DNA of 64,000 bases from Staphylococcus sp. NAM3COL9 (GCF_001431205.1 NZ_LGPC01000016.1:62001-126000), one strand, 5' to 3'; counted from the stretch's first letter, positions 29,331 to 38,356 are shown. Translations and numbers: made by a program. Notes: generated by a model not told the origin, from the letters alone.

Positions 29331-29371
29331 CAATTGAGACTGGAACATAATTATATGTTTCAGTCTCAATT
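29331..29371 (-). terminator. Terminator hairpin after the 29384 gene
   Basis: Near-perfect stem CAATTGAGACTGGAACATA / TATGTTTCAGTCTCAATTG, downstream of the leftward membrane-protein gene. Confidence 0.75.
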
Positions 29372-29383
29372 GTTATATATTTA

Positions 29384-29881
29384 TTAAAACCAATACGCTA
29401 TTGCAATCCAATATATAAAGGCCATCAAATAAAGTAACGGAAAACTTTCTGAAACTTTACCTTTAATCCGTTTATATAACACAAATACGCCTACTATGAG
29501 TAAAATAACTGAGAAAATAAATCTTACAATATACATCATTTGCAATGAAATTATTAACGTAGGTGTCAACGGTAACATTGCTAATACGATTGTTAATATA
29601 ACAATAATAATCGTGTAGTAACTTGTATCGCTAGTCTTATTCCGATGAGAGTTAATCCAGAATATAATAAGTCCAAATATCGTAGTTAGTAAAATTTCAT
29701 GTATTATCGTTGAACTATCTAACAATTCGGTCCTATAAAGTAATATCGCTACAATATACAATACAAAACCGATTGCAAAATAGGTTATAGAAGGAATTTT
29801 TAAATTTTTATCTACATTGAAGTATTGATGAATTCCTGATGCCAATAGTAATATCGCTACAATTATCACTAGATATAACAT
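29384..29881 (-). CDS. Uncharacterised integral membrane protein
   Basis: A 165-residue protein of about five or six hydrophobic segments, with a short polar loop (NSHRNKTSDTSY) near residue 77. I do not recognise a family motif. GAGGTG before the ATG and its own terminator support a real gene. It stands alone between CHAP gene 1 and the antiporter. No function is proposed. Confidence 0.7.
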   Translation of the reverse strand: MLYLVIIVAILLLASGIHQYFNVDKNLKIPSITYFAIGFVLYIVAILLYRTELLDSSTIIHEILLTTIFGLIIFWINSHRNKTSDTSYYTIIIVILTIVLAMLPLTPTLIISLQMMYIVRFIFSVILLIVGVFVLYKRIKGKVSESFPLLYLMAFIYWIAIAYWF

Positions 29882-30005
29882 AGAATCACCTCATCCATAA
29901 TTATATATAACCGAATCATATATTTTTAAACTTATAATTCATAATTTATATTAAGAATTATTGTTTTTTCTCTTTTAACGATATAGCTTTAAATCATTTA
30001 TTTTA

Positions 30006-31397
30006 TTAACTTTTTGTTTTTTTAATGCCAATACCTGAAAATCCATAAAAAATTGCGAATATGATACACAGATAGCATGGTACTGCCCAAATAAAGAATT
30101 GATCCACCGATACACCTAACTGTTGTGTATAATAAATACCTGATGTTCCCCATGGAATAAGTGGAATAATCATTGTACCTGAATCTTCTAGTGTTCTCGA
30201 TAAATTAGAACGATCTAAATCCATATCATTATACATTTCCATCATTAACACACCGACCATGATAATAACTACAGATGCCACACCAGCTGCGAGTACCATT
30301 ATTAAGCTACCGATGATAGTCGCTAGTATCAATTGTCCAACTGAATTTATATTTTTCGATATTGTTTTCAAAATAACATCTAAGCATCCAGCTTTTTCAA
30401 CTATACCTGCGAAAGCATAGCCACAAAAAATAGTAACAATAATCTCTGTCATACTCATCATGCCACCTTGCTCAATCAAATTAATGGCTCTATCCGATAA
30501 TTCGCCACTACTTGCTGGCACCATGCCTTTATTAAAACCATCGAACGCAGACTTAAATCCATCTACAATGTTAAATCCATGATTAAAGGCGCCAACAATG
30601 ATTGCACTCAAACTAGAAATAAGCATTGCAGGTACAGTCGATATTTTTAATAATAAGCACGTAATAATAATCAATAAAGGGATCCATACAAAAATATTTA
30701 TATTATAAATTTGAGATAATTCGCTAAGCATTTGATTCACTTGTGACATATTAGTATTTCCACCAAATTGCATACCTGCAAAATACCAAACGATTAAGCC
30801 GATGATTGAGGCTGGTACAGTCGTCCATATCATTGCTCTTATATGCGCAAAGACATTCACTTTTGTTACTAATGCTGCTAAATTTGTCGTATCTGAAAGT
30901 GGTGACATTTTATCACCAAACACCGAACCTGCAATTATGGCACCTGCTGCCATACCTGGCGTAATATGTAATTGTGTCGCTATAGCCATTAACGCTATGC
31001 CTGCTGTAGACGCAGAGCCCCATGCTGTGCCCGTTGCAACTGAAGTAATTGCACATATAATAAATGCAGATACTAAAAATAAATTAGGATTTAAAAATTC
31101 TAAACCGTAATAGATCAAAGCTGGAACAGTCCCTGAGTACATCCATGTACCTACGATAATTCCCACTGCTAAAATGATAAAGATAGCTGGCATTGCTGTC
31201 GCCAACCGATGTGTGATACCTTCTTCCAAATCTTGCCATTTCAATCCAACACATCTTGCTATAAATGCAGCATATGCTGATGCTAAAATTAATAAAGCTT
31301 GTATTGGAATCCCAAAACCAACAAATCCTGTGATTACAATTACAATCATTATTATAATAGTAGAAATTGATTCTAAAAATGTTGGTTGTCTTGTCAT
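30006..31397 (-). CDS. NhaC-family antiporter in an opine dehydrogenase operon
   Basis: A 463-residue membrane protein of the NhaC Na+/H+ antiporter superfamily (TSVATGTAWGSASTAGIA, SVFGDKMSPLSDTTNLAA), about 11-12 segments. The GDKMSPLSDTTNLAA motif is typical of NhaC/MleN proteins, which can exchange organic acids as well as sodium. It starts 27 bases after the opine dehydrogenase stop on the same strand, so it may move that enzyme's substrate or product. GGGGG precedes the ATG. Confidence 0.87.
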   Translation of the reverse strand: MTRQPTFLESISTIIIMIVIVITGFVGFGIPIQALLILASAYAAFIARCVGLKWQDLEEGITHRLATAMPAIFIILAVGIIVGTWMYSGTVPALIYYGLEFLNPNLFLVSAFIICAITSVATGTAWGSASTAGIALMAIATQLHITPGMAAGAIIAGSVFGDKMSPLSDTTNLAALVTKVNVFAHIRAMIWTTVPASIIGLIVWYFAGMQFGGNTNMSQVNQMLSELSQIYNINIFVWIPLLIIITCLLLKISTVPAMLISSLSAIIVGAFNHGFNIVDGFKSAFDGFNKGMVPASSGELSDRAINLIEQGGMMSMTEIIVTIFCGYAFAGIVEKAGCLDVILKTISKNINSVGQLILATIIGSLIMVLAAGVASVVIIMVGVLMMEMYNDMDLDRSNLSRTLEDSGTMIIPLIPWGTSGIYYTQQLGVSVDQFFIWAVPCYLCIIFAIFYGFSGIGIKKTKS

Positions 31398-31424
31398 ACA
31401 CAGTCCCCCTATTGTTAGTTTAAA

Positions 31425-32495
31425 TTAATTAAACCCCAGTTTTGCTTTGCCTAATTCATTAATCGTGAGCCCTTCTTCAAAAAAATCACGTTCCAAAATA
31501 GTAGAAGCTAATACGATAATCGCATCAATATTTGGCGTTTCAACCTCAATTTCACGACCAAGGCTAGACCATAATACTAGGCCGTATGCAATATCTTCTG
31601 TTAAATAACGATTTTTAACATGGTTTGGTCCTTTGATTTGTGAAAACACTGGACTCGTGTTAAACAATCTATTTAATGGTTCATCTTCATCTTTGCTTTC
31701 TAAATAACCACGTTCAATACGCGCTTCTTTAGCTGGAGACAATTCAAAGCCTAACTTACGCCCTAAAGTTAATCTTTCCAACTCTACTGCGTGCAATAAA
31801 CGAACGGTGTGTTTCGTTATTCCTTCTTCATATAATGCAAAGTCTTCTGCATAATCGATACGTCCTACATTAAGTAATGTTGGACCTGGATGCACTTCTG
31901 GATTCCCATTTTCAAGATTTGTTTTCCAAATACTTTCCTCTTTTACTACGTATGGATATAGAATTTCAATTTTGTCAAAGCTGTCACTTAAATATTTTTT
32001 ATCATAAGTTGAAAAATGAACTTTTCTTACATTTAACGCTAGGTCCACGTGAGCTTCATCAAAATTCACTCTCGTTCCATAAGTTAATGTGTTCACTTCA
32101 GCAAATATCGGCATAACTTCTATACGCATATCTTCTAAGACGTTCATAAAACGAATTGAAGCCATTGCCGCTGCGATATTAAAGAAAATTAATTGCTTAT
32201 CATTAATAAATGGGGCCATTGTACGCGCATAGTGTTCAATAAATGCAGATGGTATAATAACTTGAATGACTTCTGCATCACTAACAACATATGCCATATC
32301 ATCACTGATATTAGTAAATTCAATGAACGTTTCTTCTCCTTCATTATTAAACGTAAAGCCTCCTTGTGCTATCGCATTGTCAAACTTATCAATAGATTGA
32401 TTTCGACAATATAACTTCACCTCATGTCCCTTATGTTTCATATCTAATGCTGCTGTAACAGCACCATTTCCCGATCCTACGATTGCTATCTTCAT
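31425..32495 (-). CDS. Octopine/nopaline dehydrogenase-family oxidoreductase
   Basis: A 356-residue NAD(P)-binding protein. The Rossmann loop GSGNGAVTAALDMKHKGH starts at residue 7, and the C-terminal opine dehydrogenase domain has the conserved HPGPTLLN segment. Such enzymes reductively join an amino acid to a keto acid. I chose ATG at 32495 with GAAGGG upstream; a longer frame to 32582 adds an unlikely extension. It leads a two-gene unit with the NhaC antiporter. The substrate is unknown; it is not the staphylopine enzyme context. Confidence 0.82.
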   Translation of the reverse strand: MKIAIVGSGNGAVTAALDMKHKGHEVKLYCRNQSIDKFDNAIAQGGFTFNNEGEETFIEFTNISDDMAYVVSDAEVIQVIIPSAFIEHYARTMAPFINDKQLIFFNIAAAMASIRFMNVLEDMRIEVMPIFAEVNTLTYGTRVNFDEAHVDLALNVRKVHFSTYDKKYLSDSFDKIEILYPYVVKEESIWKTNLENGNPEVHPGPTLLNVGRIDYAEDFALYEEGITKHTVRLLHAVELERLTLGRKLGFELSPAKEARIERGYLESKDEDEPLNRLFNTSPVFSQIKGPNHVKNRYLTEDIAYGLVLWSSLGREIEVETPNIDAIIVLASTILERDFFEEGLTINELGKAKLGFN

Positions 32496-32746
32496 AAATA
32501 CCCTTCTTTCTTTAATGATTTGTATGTATGAATGTTTAAACATTACTATAATGTATATCCAAATTAGATTTCTGATAAACACTGGTATTCAACTTATTCC
32601 GAGTTGCATGATATTTATTAATTTCAGTTAATTAAATGCGCTACGTTTTAAAATGCTCACTTTACTCCATTATTTAATTGTAAAATCAAATAACAATCTA
32701 CAATAATATTTGTTATAGTTATTCTAATAAGGGAGGCATGATTCAT

Positions 32747-33118
32747 ATGGATGAACGATATTATACAAACCAATCTTCTACAGTTATAAATCAAGAAACA
32801 AGTAGCGATGATAGATTAATGGGTACTTTAATCTATATTTTAAGTTTTTTCACTTTATTAATAGCGCCACTTATTATTTGGCTCATTAAACGTGAAGATT
32901 CACCATTCGTTGACAAGGTTGGTAAAAATTATTTAAACTTTTTACTTTCTTATATGATATGGTCAATCGTTGCTTCAATAGCGATGTTTATCATAATAGG
33001 CTTTATTTTACTTCCTATTATAGCTATTTTAAATTTCATATTTACTATTGTAGCTGCTGTAAAAGCATATAATGGAGAAGATTATTTGCCTCCACTTTCT
33101 ATTAGATTTTTTAAATAA
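32747..33118 (+). CDS. DUF4870-type small membrane protein
   Basis: A 123-residue protein with a polar N terminus (about 25 residues) and three hydrophobic segments, in the DUF4870/Tic20-like layout (LIYILSFFTLLIAPLIIWLIKRE). The ATG at 32747 is ten bases after GGGAGG; the upstream ATG at 32738 is too close. It is monocistronic. The function of the family is unknown. Confidence 0.75.
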   Translation: MDERYYTNQSSTVINQETSSDDRLMGTLIYILSFFTLLIAPLIIWLIKREDSPFVDKVGKNYLNFLLSYMIWSIVASIAMFIIIGFILLPIIAILNFIFTIVAAVKAYNGEDYLPPLSIRFFK

Positions 33119-33244
33119 AACGAATCAAAATTTTGTGACTTATTACAACTCTTGTAACACAAATTAGTTATTTCGAATGTTAATTTATTGTAAAACCTTG
33201 TACCGTGGCTCTTTACAAACTATTACGAGCCGATACCTTTTTGT

Positions 33245-33288
33245 AACCTCACATGTTGTTTATTACAGCGATATGTGAGGTTTTTTTA
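33245..33288 (+). terminator. Terminator of the DUF4870 gene
   Basis: Stem AACCTCACAT / ATGTGAGGTT followed by T7. Confidence 0.8.
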
Positions 33289-33293
33289 ATTGT

Positions 33294-33310
33294 TTTACAA
33301 AAGCGTAACA
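33294..33310 (-). promoter_or_regulatory. WalR box before CHAP gene 2
   Basis: Minus-strand TGTTACGCTTTTGTAAA fits TGTWAH-N5-TGTWAH. It lies the same distance (46 bases) from the shared AGTAWTNCTTGTCGTT block as the box before CHAP gene 1. Confidence 0.75.
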
Positions 33311-33462
33311 AACCACACAAACCTAAATTCATCTGTTAGAGTATTACTTGTCGTTGAAAGCAAAGCGAAAATAAAACATTAAATTTAAAGACTATCGAAC
33401 GAATAACATAAATAATAAATAATAAATATTAAGAACGAACAAATTTGGAGGATTTTTTAATT

Positions 33463-33930
33463 ATGAATAAATTAGTAGCAGCAACAACTATCACAGCAGG
33501 TATCGGCGCAGCAATCGTAGGATTAGACCAAGGAAATGAAGCAAGTGCAGCAGAGCAAACTCAACAAACAAGCCAAACTACTACACAGGAAACTTCAAGC
33601 TCAAGTGCTAACTTATACACTTCAGGTCAATGTACTTGGTACGTATTTGATAAAATAGGCGGAGGTATCGGTTCTACTTGGGGTAATGCAAATAACTGGG
33701 CTTCAGCAGCTTCATCTGCAGGCTATACAGTTAACAACTCTCCAGAATCTGGATCAATCTTACAATCATCTGAAGGACCAATGGGCCACGTTGCATACGT
33801 TGAAAATGTAAACGATGACGGTTCAGTAACGGTTTCAGAAATGAATTATAGTGGCGGACCTTACTCTGTAAGTGAACGTACTATCTCTGCTGGTGAAGCA
33901 TCTTCATATAACTATATCCACGTTAACTAA
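33463..33930 (+). CDS. Secreted CHAP-domain peptidoglycan hydrolase, short SsaA-like
   Basis: A 155-residue secreted protein: signal peptide about 1-28, short Gln/Thr/Ser linker, then a CHAP domain almost identical to the one at 28398 (SGQCTWYVF with catalytic Cys, GHVAYVE with His). I chose ATG at 33463 because GGAGG is 11 bases upstream and the longer frame starts on TTG before it. It lacks the long low-complexity region of its paralogue. WalR control is inferred. Confidence 0.9.
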   Translation: MNKLVAATTITAGIGAAIVGLDQGNEASAAEQTQQTSQTTTQETSSSSANLYTSGQCTWYVFDKIGGGIGSTWGNANNWASAASSAGYTVNNSPESGSILQSSEGPMGHVAYVENVNDDGSVTVSEMNYSGGPYSVSERTISAGEASSYNYIHVN

Positions 33931-33980
33931 TATTCGCTTTTACAATATAAATTAGAATAACAGGATTTAGAACATTTTAG

Positions 33981-34017
33981 AATGCCAACACAGTCATAGA
34001 CTGTGTTGGCATTTTTT
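33981..34017 (+). terminator. Terminator of CHAP gene 2
   Basis: Perfect stem GCCAACACAGTC / GACTGTGTTGGC followed by ATTTTTT. Confidence 0.9.
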
Positions 34018-34018
34018 G

Positions 34019-34045
34019 TGCTTGCTTTCCGCAGCCACTACCTCA
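34019..34045. repeat. Degenerate intergenic repeat (CTTTCCGCAG type)
   Basis: GCTTGCTTTCCGCAGCC is the reverse of GGCTG-CTGCGGAAAGCA at 36147-36168. It sits next to a terminator, as does that copy. Confidence 0.45.
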
Positions 34046-34181
34046 TCAAGAATTAGAGAGAATTACTGCCATTTTAAAAAACAATATTTAATGCTCAATA
34101 TCTTTACAAAAATTTTTGATATTGCGGTATGATAGAATATTTGAGAAAATAAGAGCGTTTGATAAAAAAGGAGGCACCATG

Positions 34182-34502
34182 ATGCAATGGTTTAAAGTTA
34201 TACTTGCTGGACTTATAGAAATATTATGGGTCACTGGCTTAAACACTGCTGATTCGTTACTTAGTTGGATTGGTACGATTATCATTATTATTATAAGTTT
34301 CTTTCTTGTTATTTCTGCGTGTAAATCATTGCCGGTTGGTACTGTTTACGCCGTATTCGTAGGTATTGGCGCAGTCGGCACTGTTTTAGTGGATATGTTA
34401 TTTTTCGGTGATCCTTTTAACTTTATGAAAATCATCTTAATTATACTATTGGTAATAGGTATTATCGGTCTAAAATTAACTACAGAGGAGGCTGAAAACT
34501 AA
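34182..34502 (+). CDS. SMR-family efflux subunit 1 (YkkC-like)
   Basis: A 106-residue four-helix small multidrug resistance protein. The membrane glutamate lies in LAGLIEILWVTGL near residue 13, and the LPVGTVYAVFVGIGAVG loop is typical of the guanidinium/paired SMR class. I chose ATG at 34182, seven bases after AAAGGAGG; ATG 34179 is possible. The stop overlaps the next start by one base (TAATG), so it forms a heterodimer pair like YkkCD. No guanidine riboswitch lies upstream. Confidence 0.87.
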   Translation: MQWFKVILAGLIEILWVTGLNTADSLLSWIGTIIIIIISFFLVISACKSLPVGTVYAVFVGIGAVGTVLVDMLFFGDPFNFMKIILIILLVIGIIGLKLTTEEAEN

Positions 34503-34816
34503 TGGCTTGGTTTATATTACTTATTGCAGGGCTATTAGAAGTAGTCGGTGTAGTCTTATTAAATGAAATTACACGCACTAAAAAGAAATCATTAGTCGCC
34601 TTATTAGCAATTGCTTTTATCTGTAGTTTTAGCACGCTTAAGGTAGCAATGAATGACATTCCTATGGGAACTGCTTATGCAATTTGGAGTGGTATCGGTA
34701 CTAGCGGTGGCACACTTGTAGGTATGTTATTATACAATGAATCTAAAAATGTAAAACGTATATTCTTTATTGGCTTGATTATTCTTTCAATAATAGGTTT
34801 AAAGCTCATAAGTTAG
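34502..34816 (+). CDS. SMR-family efflux subunit 2 (YkkD-like)
   Basis: A 104-residue four-helix SMR protein, partner of the previous gene. The membrane glutamate is in IAGLLEVVGVVLLNE near residue 13, and the GTAYAIWSGIGTSGG loop is conserved. Translational coupling (one-base overlap) supports a two-subunit exporter. The substrate, guanidinium or cationic biocides, is inferred from family only. Confidence 0.87.
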   Translation: MAWFILLIAGLLEVVGVVLLNEITRTKKKSLVALLAIAFICSFSTLKVAMNDIPMGTAYAIWSGIGTSGGTLVGMLLYNESKNVKRIFFIGLIILSIIGLKLIS

Positions 34817-34859
34817 AAAACAAACAGTAAAATATACTTTCTAAATCATGATGTTAAAA

Positions 34860-34905
34860 TAAAAGCAATAATCCAGTATTAAACAATGGATTATTGCTTT
34901 TATTT
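34860..34905 (+). terminator. Terminator of the SMR pair
   Basis: Stem AAAAGCAATAATCCA / TGGATTATTGCTTTT followed by ATTTT. Confidence 0.85.
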
Positions 34906-35030
34906 TGAGAATGACTATTTATGACTTATATACTTTAGAATATAACGCTCAACTATTTCTTTAATAAATATAATAATTTGTTTAGTACTTTGAAGTTTAC
35001 TATACTTAATACATAATGGAGGGATTATAC

Positions 35031-35987
35031 ATGGTAAAAGTTTATATCGCAGGTCCAGTACCTGAAGTAGGTTTTAACTTGTTAAAAGATCAAGGTTTTG
35101 AGGTTGAAATGTATGAAGGCGAAGGTATCATTGATAAGGATACCTTAAAACAAGGGGTTAAAGATGCTGACGCTTTAATTAGTCTTTTATCTACCAACGT
35201 AGATAAAGAAGTAATTGATGCCGGTAGTAATTTAAAAATCGTCGCAAATTATGGTGCAGGTTTTAATAACGTAGACGTAGCATATGCTCGTCAAAAAGAC
35301 ATTGACGTTACAAACACACCAAAAGCTTCAACAAATTCTACAGCTGAATTAACTTTTGCACTCGTACTTGCAGTTGCAAGACGTATCGCTGAAGGTGATA
35401 AATTATGCCGTACAACTGGCTTTGACGGATGGGCACCACTATTCTTCCGTGGCAGAGAAGTTTCTGGTAAAACGATTGGTATTATAGGTTTAGGTGAAAT
35501 TGGTGCTGCTGTAGCTAAACGTGCCAAAGCATTTGATATGAATGTGCTTTATACTGGTCCTAACCAAAAAGTCGATAAAGAACGTGAAATCGGCGCCAAG
35601 TATGTAGACTTAGAAACTTTATTAAAAAATGCAGATTTTGTAACAATTAACGCTGCATATAATTCAGATTTACATCATCAAATTGACACTGAACAATTTA
35701 AAATGATGAAACCAACAAGTTATTTAATTAATGCCTCAAGAGGCCCTATTGTTCATGAACAAGCTTTAGTACAAGCTTTAAAAGATAAAGAAATTGAAGG
35801 CGCAGCTTTAGATGTTTTCGAATTCGAACCAGAAATAAACGACGAGTTGAAATCACTAGACAATGTAGTACTCACACCACATATTGGTAATGCGACATTT
35901 GAATCTCGTGATATGATGTCTAAAATTGTTGCGAATGACACAATAAGTAAGCTAAATGATAAAAAACCTAAGTTTTTAGTAAATTAA
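35031..35987 (+). CDS. D-2-hydroxyacid dehydrogenase (glycerate/glyoxylate reductase type)
   Basis: A 318-residue NAD-dependent dehydrogenase. The NAD loop GLGEIGAAVAKRAKAF is near residue 151, the catalytic Arg is in NASRGPIVHE near 235, and the catalytic His in TPHIGNAT near 283. I chose ATG at 35031 with GGAGG at 35018-35022. It is monocistronic. Substrate specificity (hydroxypyruvate, glyoxylate or another 2-keto acid) cannot be settled by reading. Confidence 0.88.
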   Translation: MVKVYIAGPVPEVGFNLLKDQGFEVEMYEGEGIIDKDTLKQGVKDADALISLLSTNVDKEVIDAGSNLKIVANYGAGFNNVDVAYARQKDIDVTNTPKASTNSTAELTFALVLAVARRIAEGDKLCRTTGFDGWAPLFFRGREVSGKTIGIIGLGEIGAAVAKRAKAFDMNVLYTGPNQKVDKEREIGAKYVDLETLLKNADFVTINAAYNSDLHHQIDTEQFKMMKPTSYLINASRGPIVHEQALVQALKDKEIEGAALDVFEFEPEINDELKSLDNVVLTPHIGNATFESRDMMSKIVANDTISKLNDKKPKFLVN

Positions 35988-36030
35988 CAAGTTAGTTGCT
36001 ATAAGTTTAGTTCTAAATACTTAGTACAAA

Positions 36031-36073
36031 TAAAGTACCACTCCATTAAATATAATGGAGTGGTACTTTAAAA
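36031..36073 (+). terminator. Terminator of the hydroxyacid dehydrogenase gene
   Basis: Stem AAAGTACCACTCCATT / AATGGAGTGGTACTTT. Confidence 0.9.
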
Positions 36074-36144
36074 CCGTAAACAAACTCATCGATAACGATG
36101 AATAATTGAATATATTATATTTGTTTTAATAATTAGCATTTTTT

Positions 36145-36172
36145 GGGCTGACTCCTGCGGAAAGCATGCGCC
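36145..36172. repeat. Degenerate intergenic repeat (CTGCGGAAAGC type)
   Basis: GGGCTGACTCCTGCGGAAAGCATGCGCC lies between two terminators; it shares CTGCGGAAAGC with the copy at 34019-34045 and GCATG-GCC with a weaker copy at 60250. Confidence 0.45.
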
Positions 36173-36191
36173 AACAAATGCCAACAAAGCT

Positions 36192-36233
36192 GAAAGCACC
36201 AAACCATTATAAAAATGGCTTGGTGCTTTCTAT
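36192..36233 (-). terminator. Terminator of the FAD monooxygenase gene
   Basis: Stem GAAAGCACCAAACCATT / AATGGCTTGGTGCTTTC just past the stop. Confidence 0.85.
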
Positions 36234-36249
36234 TTAAAATATTCCAAGT

Positions 36250-37374
36250 TTATTTACTTTTAGATTTATATAAAAATTTAGTTTGGTTCGTAACTAACTT
36301 ATTAGGCAAAGCTTTTGCAACCTTATTTCTTACAGCTACAATCAGTTTATTTTTACGTTGTGCGAGCTTACCTAGGTTTCTAGAACGTTTAATTACTTTT
36401 TTAGTATGCTTTACACGTAATTTATCATAGCGTTGTAATGCCTCATCAAACGAATATGACTGAAGACAATTTGCTAAGACAATGGCGTCTTCCATTGCTT
36501 GCCCTGCCCCTTGTCCCATGTTTGGTGTCGTTGCATGCGCTGCATCACCAAGTAAAATAGCACGTTGGTAAACAAAGGTTTTCAGTGGTTTTAGATCATA
36601 AATATCATGTAATAAAATATTTGTTTCGCTTTGTTTATCTAATACGGTTCTTACTTCATTTGGAAAACGATTAAATCTGGCTTGTAAATGAGGTTTACCA
36701 TAGGCTTTCATTTTATTATCTTTTTCTTTCGCATTAATAGAAATAAACCAATAGGCTTGGTTGTTTAATAAAGGTACGACACCTACTCTACCTTTAGGTG
36801 ACCAATACTCTTTAGCAATATGGGCATCTTTAATATCTATATCTTCTACTAAACCTCTAAATACCGTATAGCCTTGATATTCAGGCTTACTATTAGGTTC
36901 AACCGTATTTCTTATATTGGAATATACACCATCTGCACCAATACATAAGTCAAATGCTTCTTGCTGTTGTATATCAAAATGTAAAGTCACTTTTAAATCG
37001 CCATTATCAATATGAGTCACAAAATGATTTGTATAAATTGATGTGTCTGGTACATAAGATTGAATAACATCTATTAAATCTTGACGAGGTATTGTTAAGT
37101 TCACCGTGTTTTTTTTGAACTTCACTTTGGATAGCACGTTATTTCTATCATCACGTACTTCCATTGTATCAACGATTTGCCCTACATTTTTAATACCTTT
37201 CGCTAAATCGTGCTTTCCTAATTTTTCAATAACGTTACCACCAATGCCGATACCTGCACCTATTTCAGCTACTTCCTTGTTTTTTTCAAATACTTTGACA
37301 TCATGTCCTTGTTCAATTAATAATGCTGCAGTTGTTAATCCACCAATACCCGCGCCAACTATGGCTATTTTCAT
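36250..37374 (-). CDS. FAD-dependent aromatic-type monooxygenase
   Basis: A 374-residue group A flavoprotein. The dinucleotide loop GAGIGGLTTAALLIEQGH begins near residue 7, the middle motif CIGADGVYSNIR near 152, and the FAD ribityl motif GDAAHATTPNMGQGAGQAMED near 279. The ATG at 37374 is eight bases after GGAGTG; the TTG two codons earlier is less likely. It stands alone. Salicylate- or phenol-type hydroxylation is possible, but the substrate is unknown. Confidence 0.85.
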   Translation of the reverse strand: MKIAIVGAGIGGLTTAALLIEQGHDVKVFEKNKEVAEIGAGIGIGGNVIEKLGKHDLAKGIKNVGQIVDTMEVRDDRNNVLSKVKFKKNTVNLTIPRQDLIDVIQSYVPDTSIYTNHFVTHIDNGDLKVTLHFDIQQQEAFDLCIGADGVYSNIRNTVEPNSKPEYQGYTVFRGLVEDIDIKDAHIAKEYWSPKGRVGVVPLLNNQAYWFISINAKEKDNKMKAYGKPHLQARFNRFPNEVRTVLDKQSETNILLHDIYDLKPLKTFVYQRAILLGDAAHATTPNMGQGAGQAMEDAIVLANCLQSYSFDEALQRYDKLRVKHTKKVIKRSRNLGKLAQRKNKLIVAVRNKVAKALPNKLVTNQTKFLYKSKSK

Positions 37375-37485
37375 TTTCAATTCACTCCAAATTTTCCTAG
37401 TCTATTCAATATTAATACTTTACAAAACTATACATTAATAAGCTCTTTGATAGTAGATTAAGCATTGTCAATAAGTCCTCACACA

Positions 37486-37528
37486 AAAAAGATAACAAAC
37501 GTATCATGAAAACACCTTGTTATCTTTC
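37486..37528 (-). terminator. Terminator of sagA
   Basis: Stem AAAGATAACAA / TTGTTATCTTT, followed leftward by T, just downstream of the sagA stop. Confidence 0.8.
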
Positions 37529-37554
37529 GTCATAAATATATGATAACTCCATTT

Positions 37555-38331
37555 TTATAAATAATAATCCTTATTAATATGATCCTTCTTTATACCTAGT
37601 TTATCATAATAAACTTTCATAAATGTGGCGATGTTTTCATCCCATTCTACATCACTAGCATATTGGTGTTCTCCAGGTGATTTTGGATTCCAGCGCATTT
37701 GATATAAGGATAATTGTTCATTCTCAAAGTAATTACCTCTTATAAATTTAGCTCCGCCCATAATTGCGCGTTCTGGTGAAGTCCAAGATTGCTTTTTAGC
37801 AAAGCTACTACCTGTGTGTACTGCATTTTCATCAAATGCACCTATACCATAAAAATTATAGTATTGCTTACCATCATCTTCTATGCCACTAGCCAAGTCA
37901 GATTTACCATTGCCTGTTTCAACAAGCGCATGGCTCACAAGGTATAACACATTAACTTCATATTTATCTTGTGCTTTTAAAAATGATTCACCTTTATTTT
38001 TCAATATACCTTTATCTTTTAAAATATGATTTACTTCTTTTTCTGACATTGACACTTTTTCAAAAATATTCATATGATTTAAGTTATCTTTGTCACTATT
38101 TACATCCATAGCTTTTTTGACATCGTCTTTTGAAGCCTCAACAAATCGACCATTTTTTTCTATCATATTTAAAGTGCCTTCACCAAGTTGTTTATCTACC
38201 GCTTCATCAAAAGAATGTGTCTTTTGATTATCAAATATATGTGTTTCATTTATAATTAATAAAATCGCAAATATGAGGATGATAATGAGCATAATAAATA
38301 ATGTTAATCTTTTCTTTATAATTTCATTCAT
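37555..38331 (-). CDS. sagA: Membrane-anchored glucosaminidase SagA
   Basis: A 258-residue protein with an N-terminal membrane anchor (about 9-29) and an extracellular glucosaminidase (GH73/Bax-like) domain. The catalytic Glu is in SHALVETGNGKSDLA near residue 142, with YNFYGIGAFD and NIATFMKVYY downstream. Staphylococcal SagA/SagB enzymes shorten glycan strands. Gene order beside a small membrane gene, DUF1641 and fdhA matches the sagA locus of S. aureus as I remember it. GGGAG precedes the ATG. Confidence 0.82.
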   Translation of the reverse strand: MNEIIKKRLTLFIMLIIILIFAILLIINETHIFDNQKTHSFDEAVDKQLGEGTLNMIEKNGRFVEASKDDVKKAMDVNSDKDNLNHMNIFEKVSMSEKEVNHILKDKGILKNKGESFLKAQDKYEVNVLYLVSHALVETGNGKSDLASGIEDDGKQYYNFYGIGAFDENAVHTGSSFAKKQSWTSPERAIMGGAKFIRGNYFENEQLSLYQMRWNPKSPGEHQYASDVEWDENIATFMKVYYDKLGIKKDHINKDYYL

Positions 38332-38356
38332 TATATAATAACTCCCTAGCTAACAC

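Larger units (their letters stand above)
33119..33462. promoter_or_regulatory. Control region of CHAP gene 2
   Basis: About 340 bases with the terminator of the DUF4870 gene (33245-33288), a WalR box (33294-33310) and a promoter module that matches the one before CHAP gene 1, then a leader of about 114 bases. Confidence 0.65.

Noticed and set aside
30802..31110. A 102-codon open frame opposite the NhaC gene
   Set aside because: Composition follows the complementary strand of membrane codons; no start signal.
34018..34181. Guanidine-I (ykkC) riboswitch before the SMR pair
   Set aside because: Searched because of the YkkCD-like genes; the leader is too short and lacks the conserved stems.
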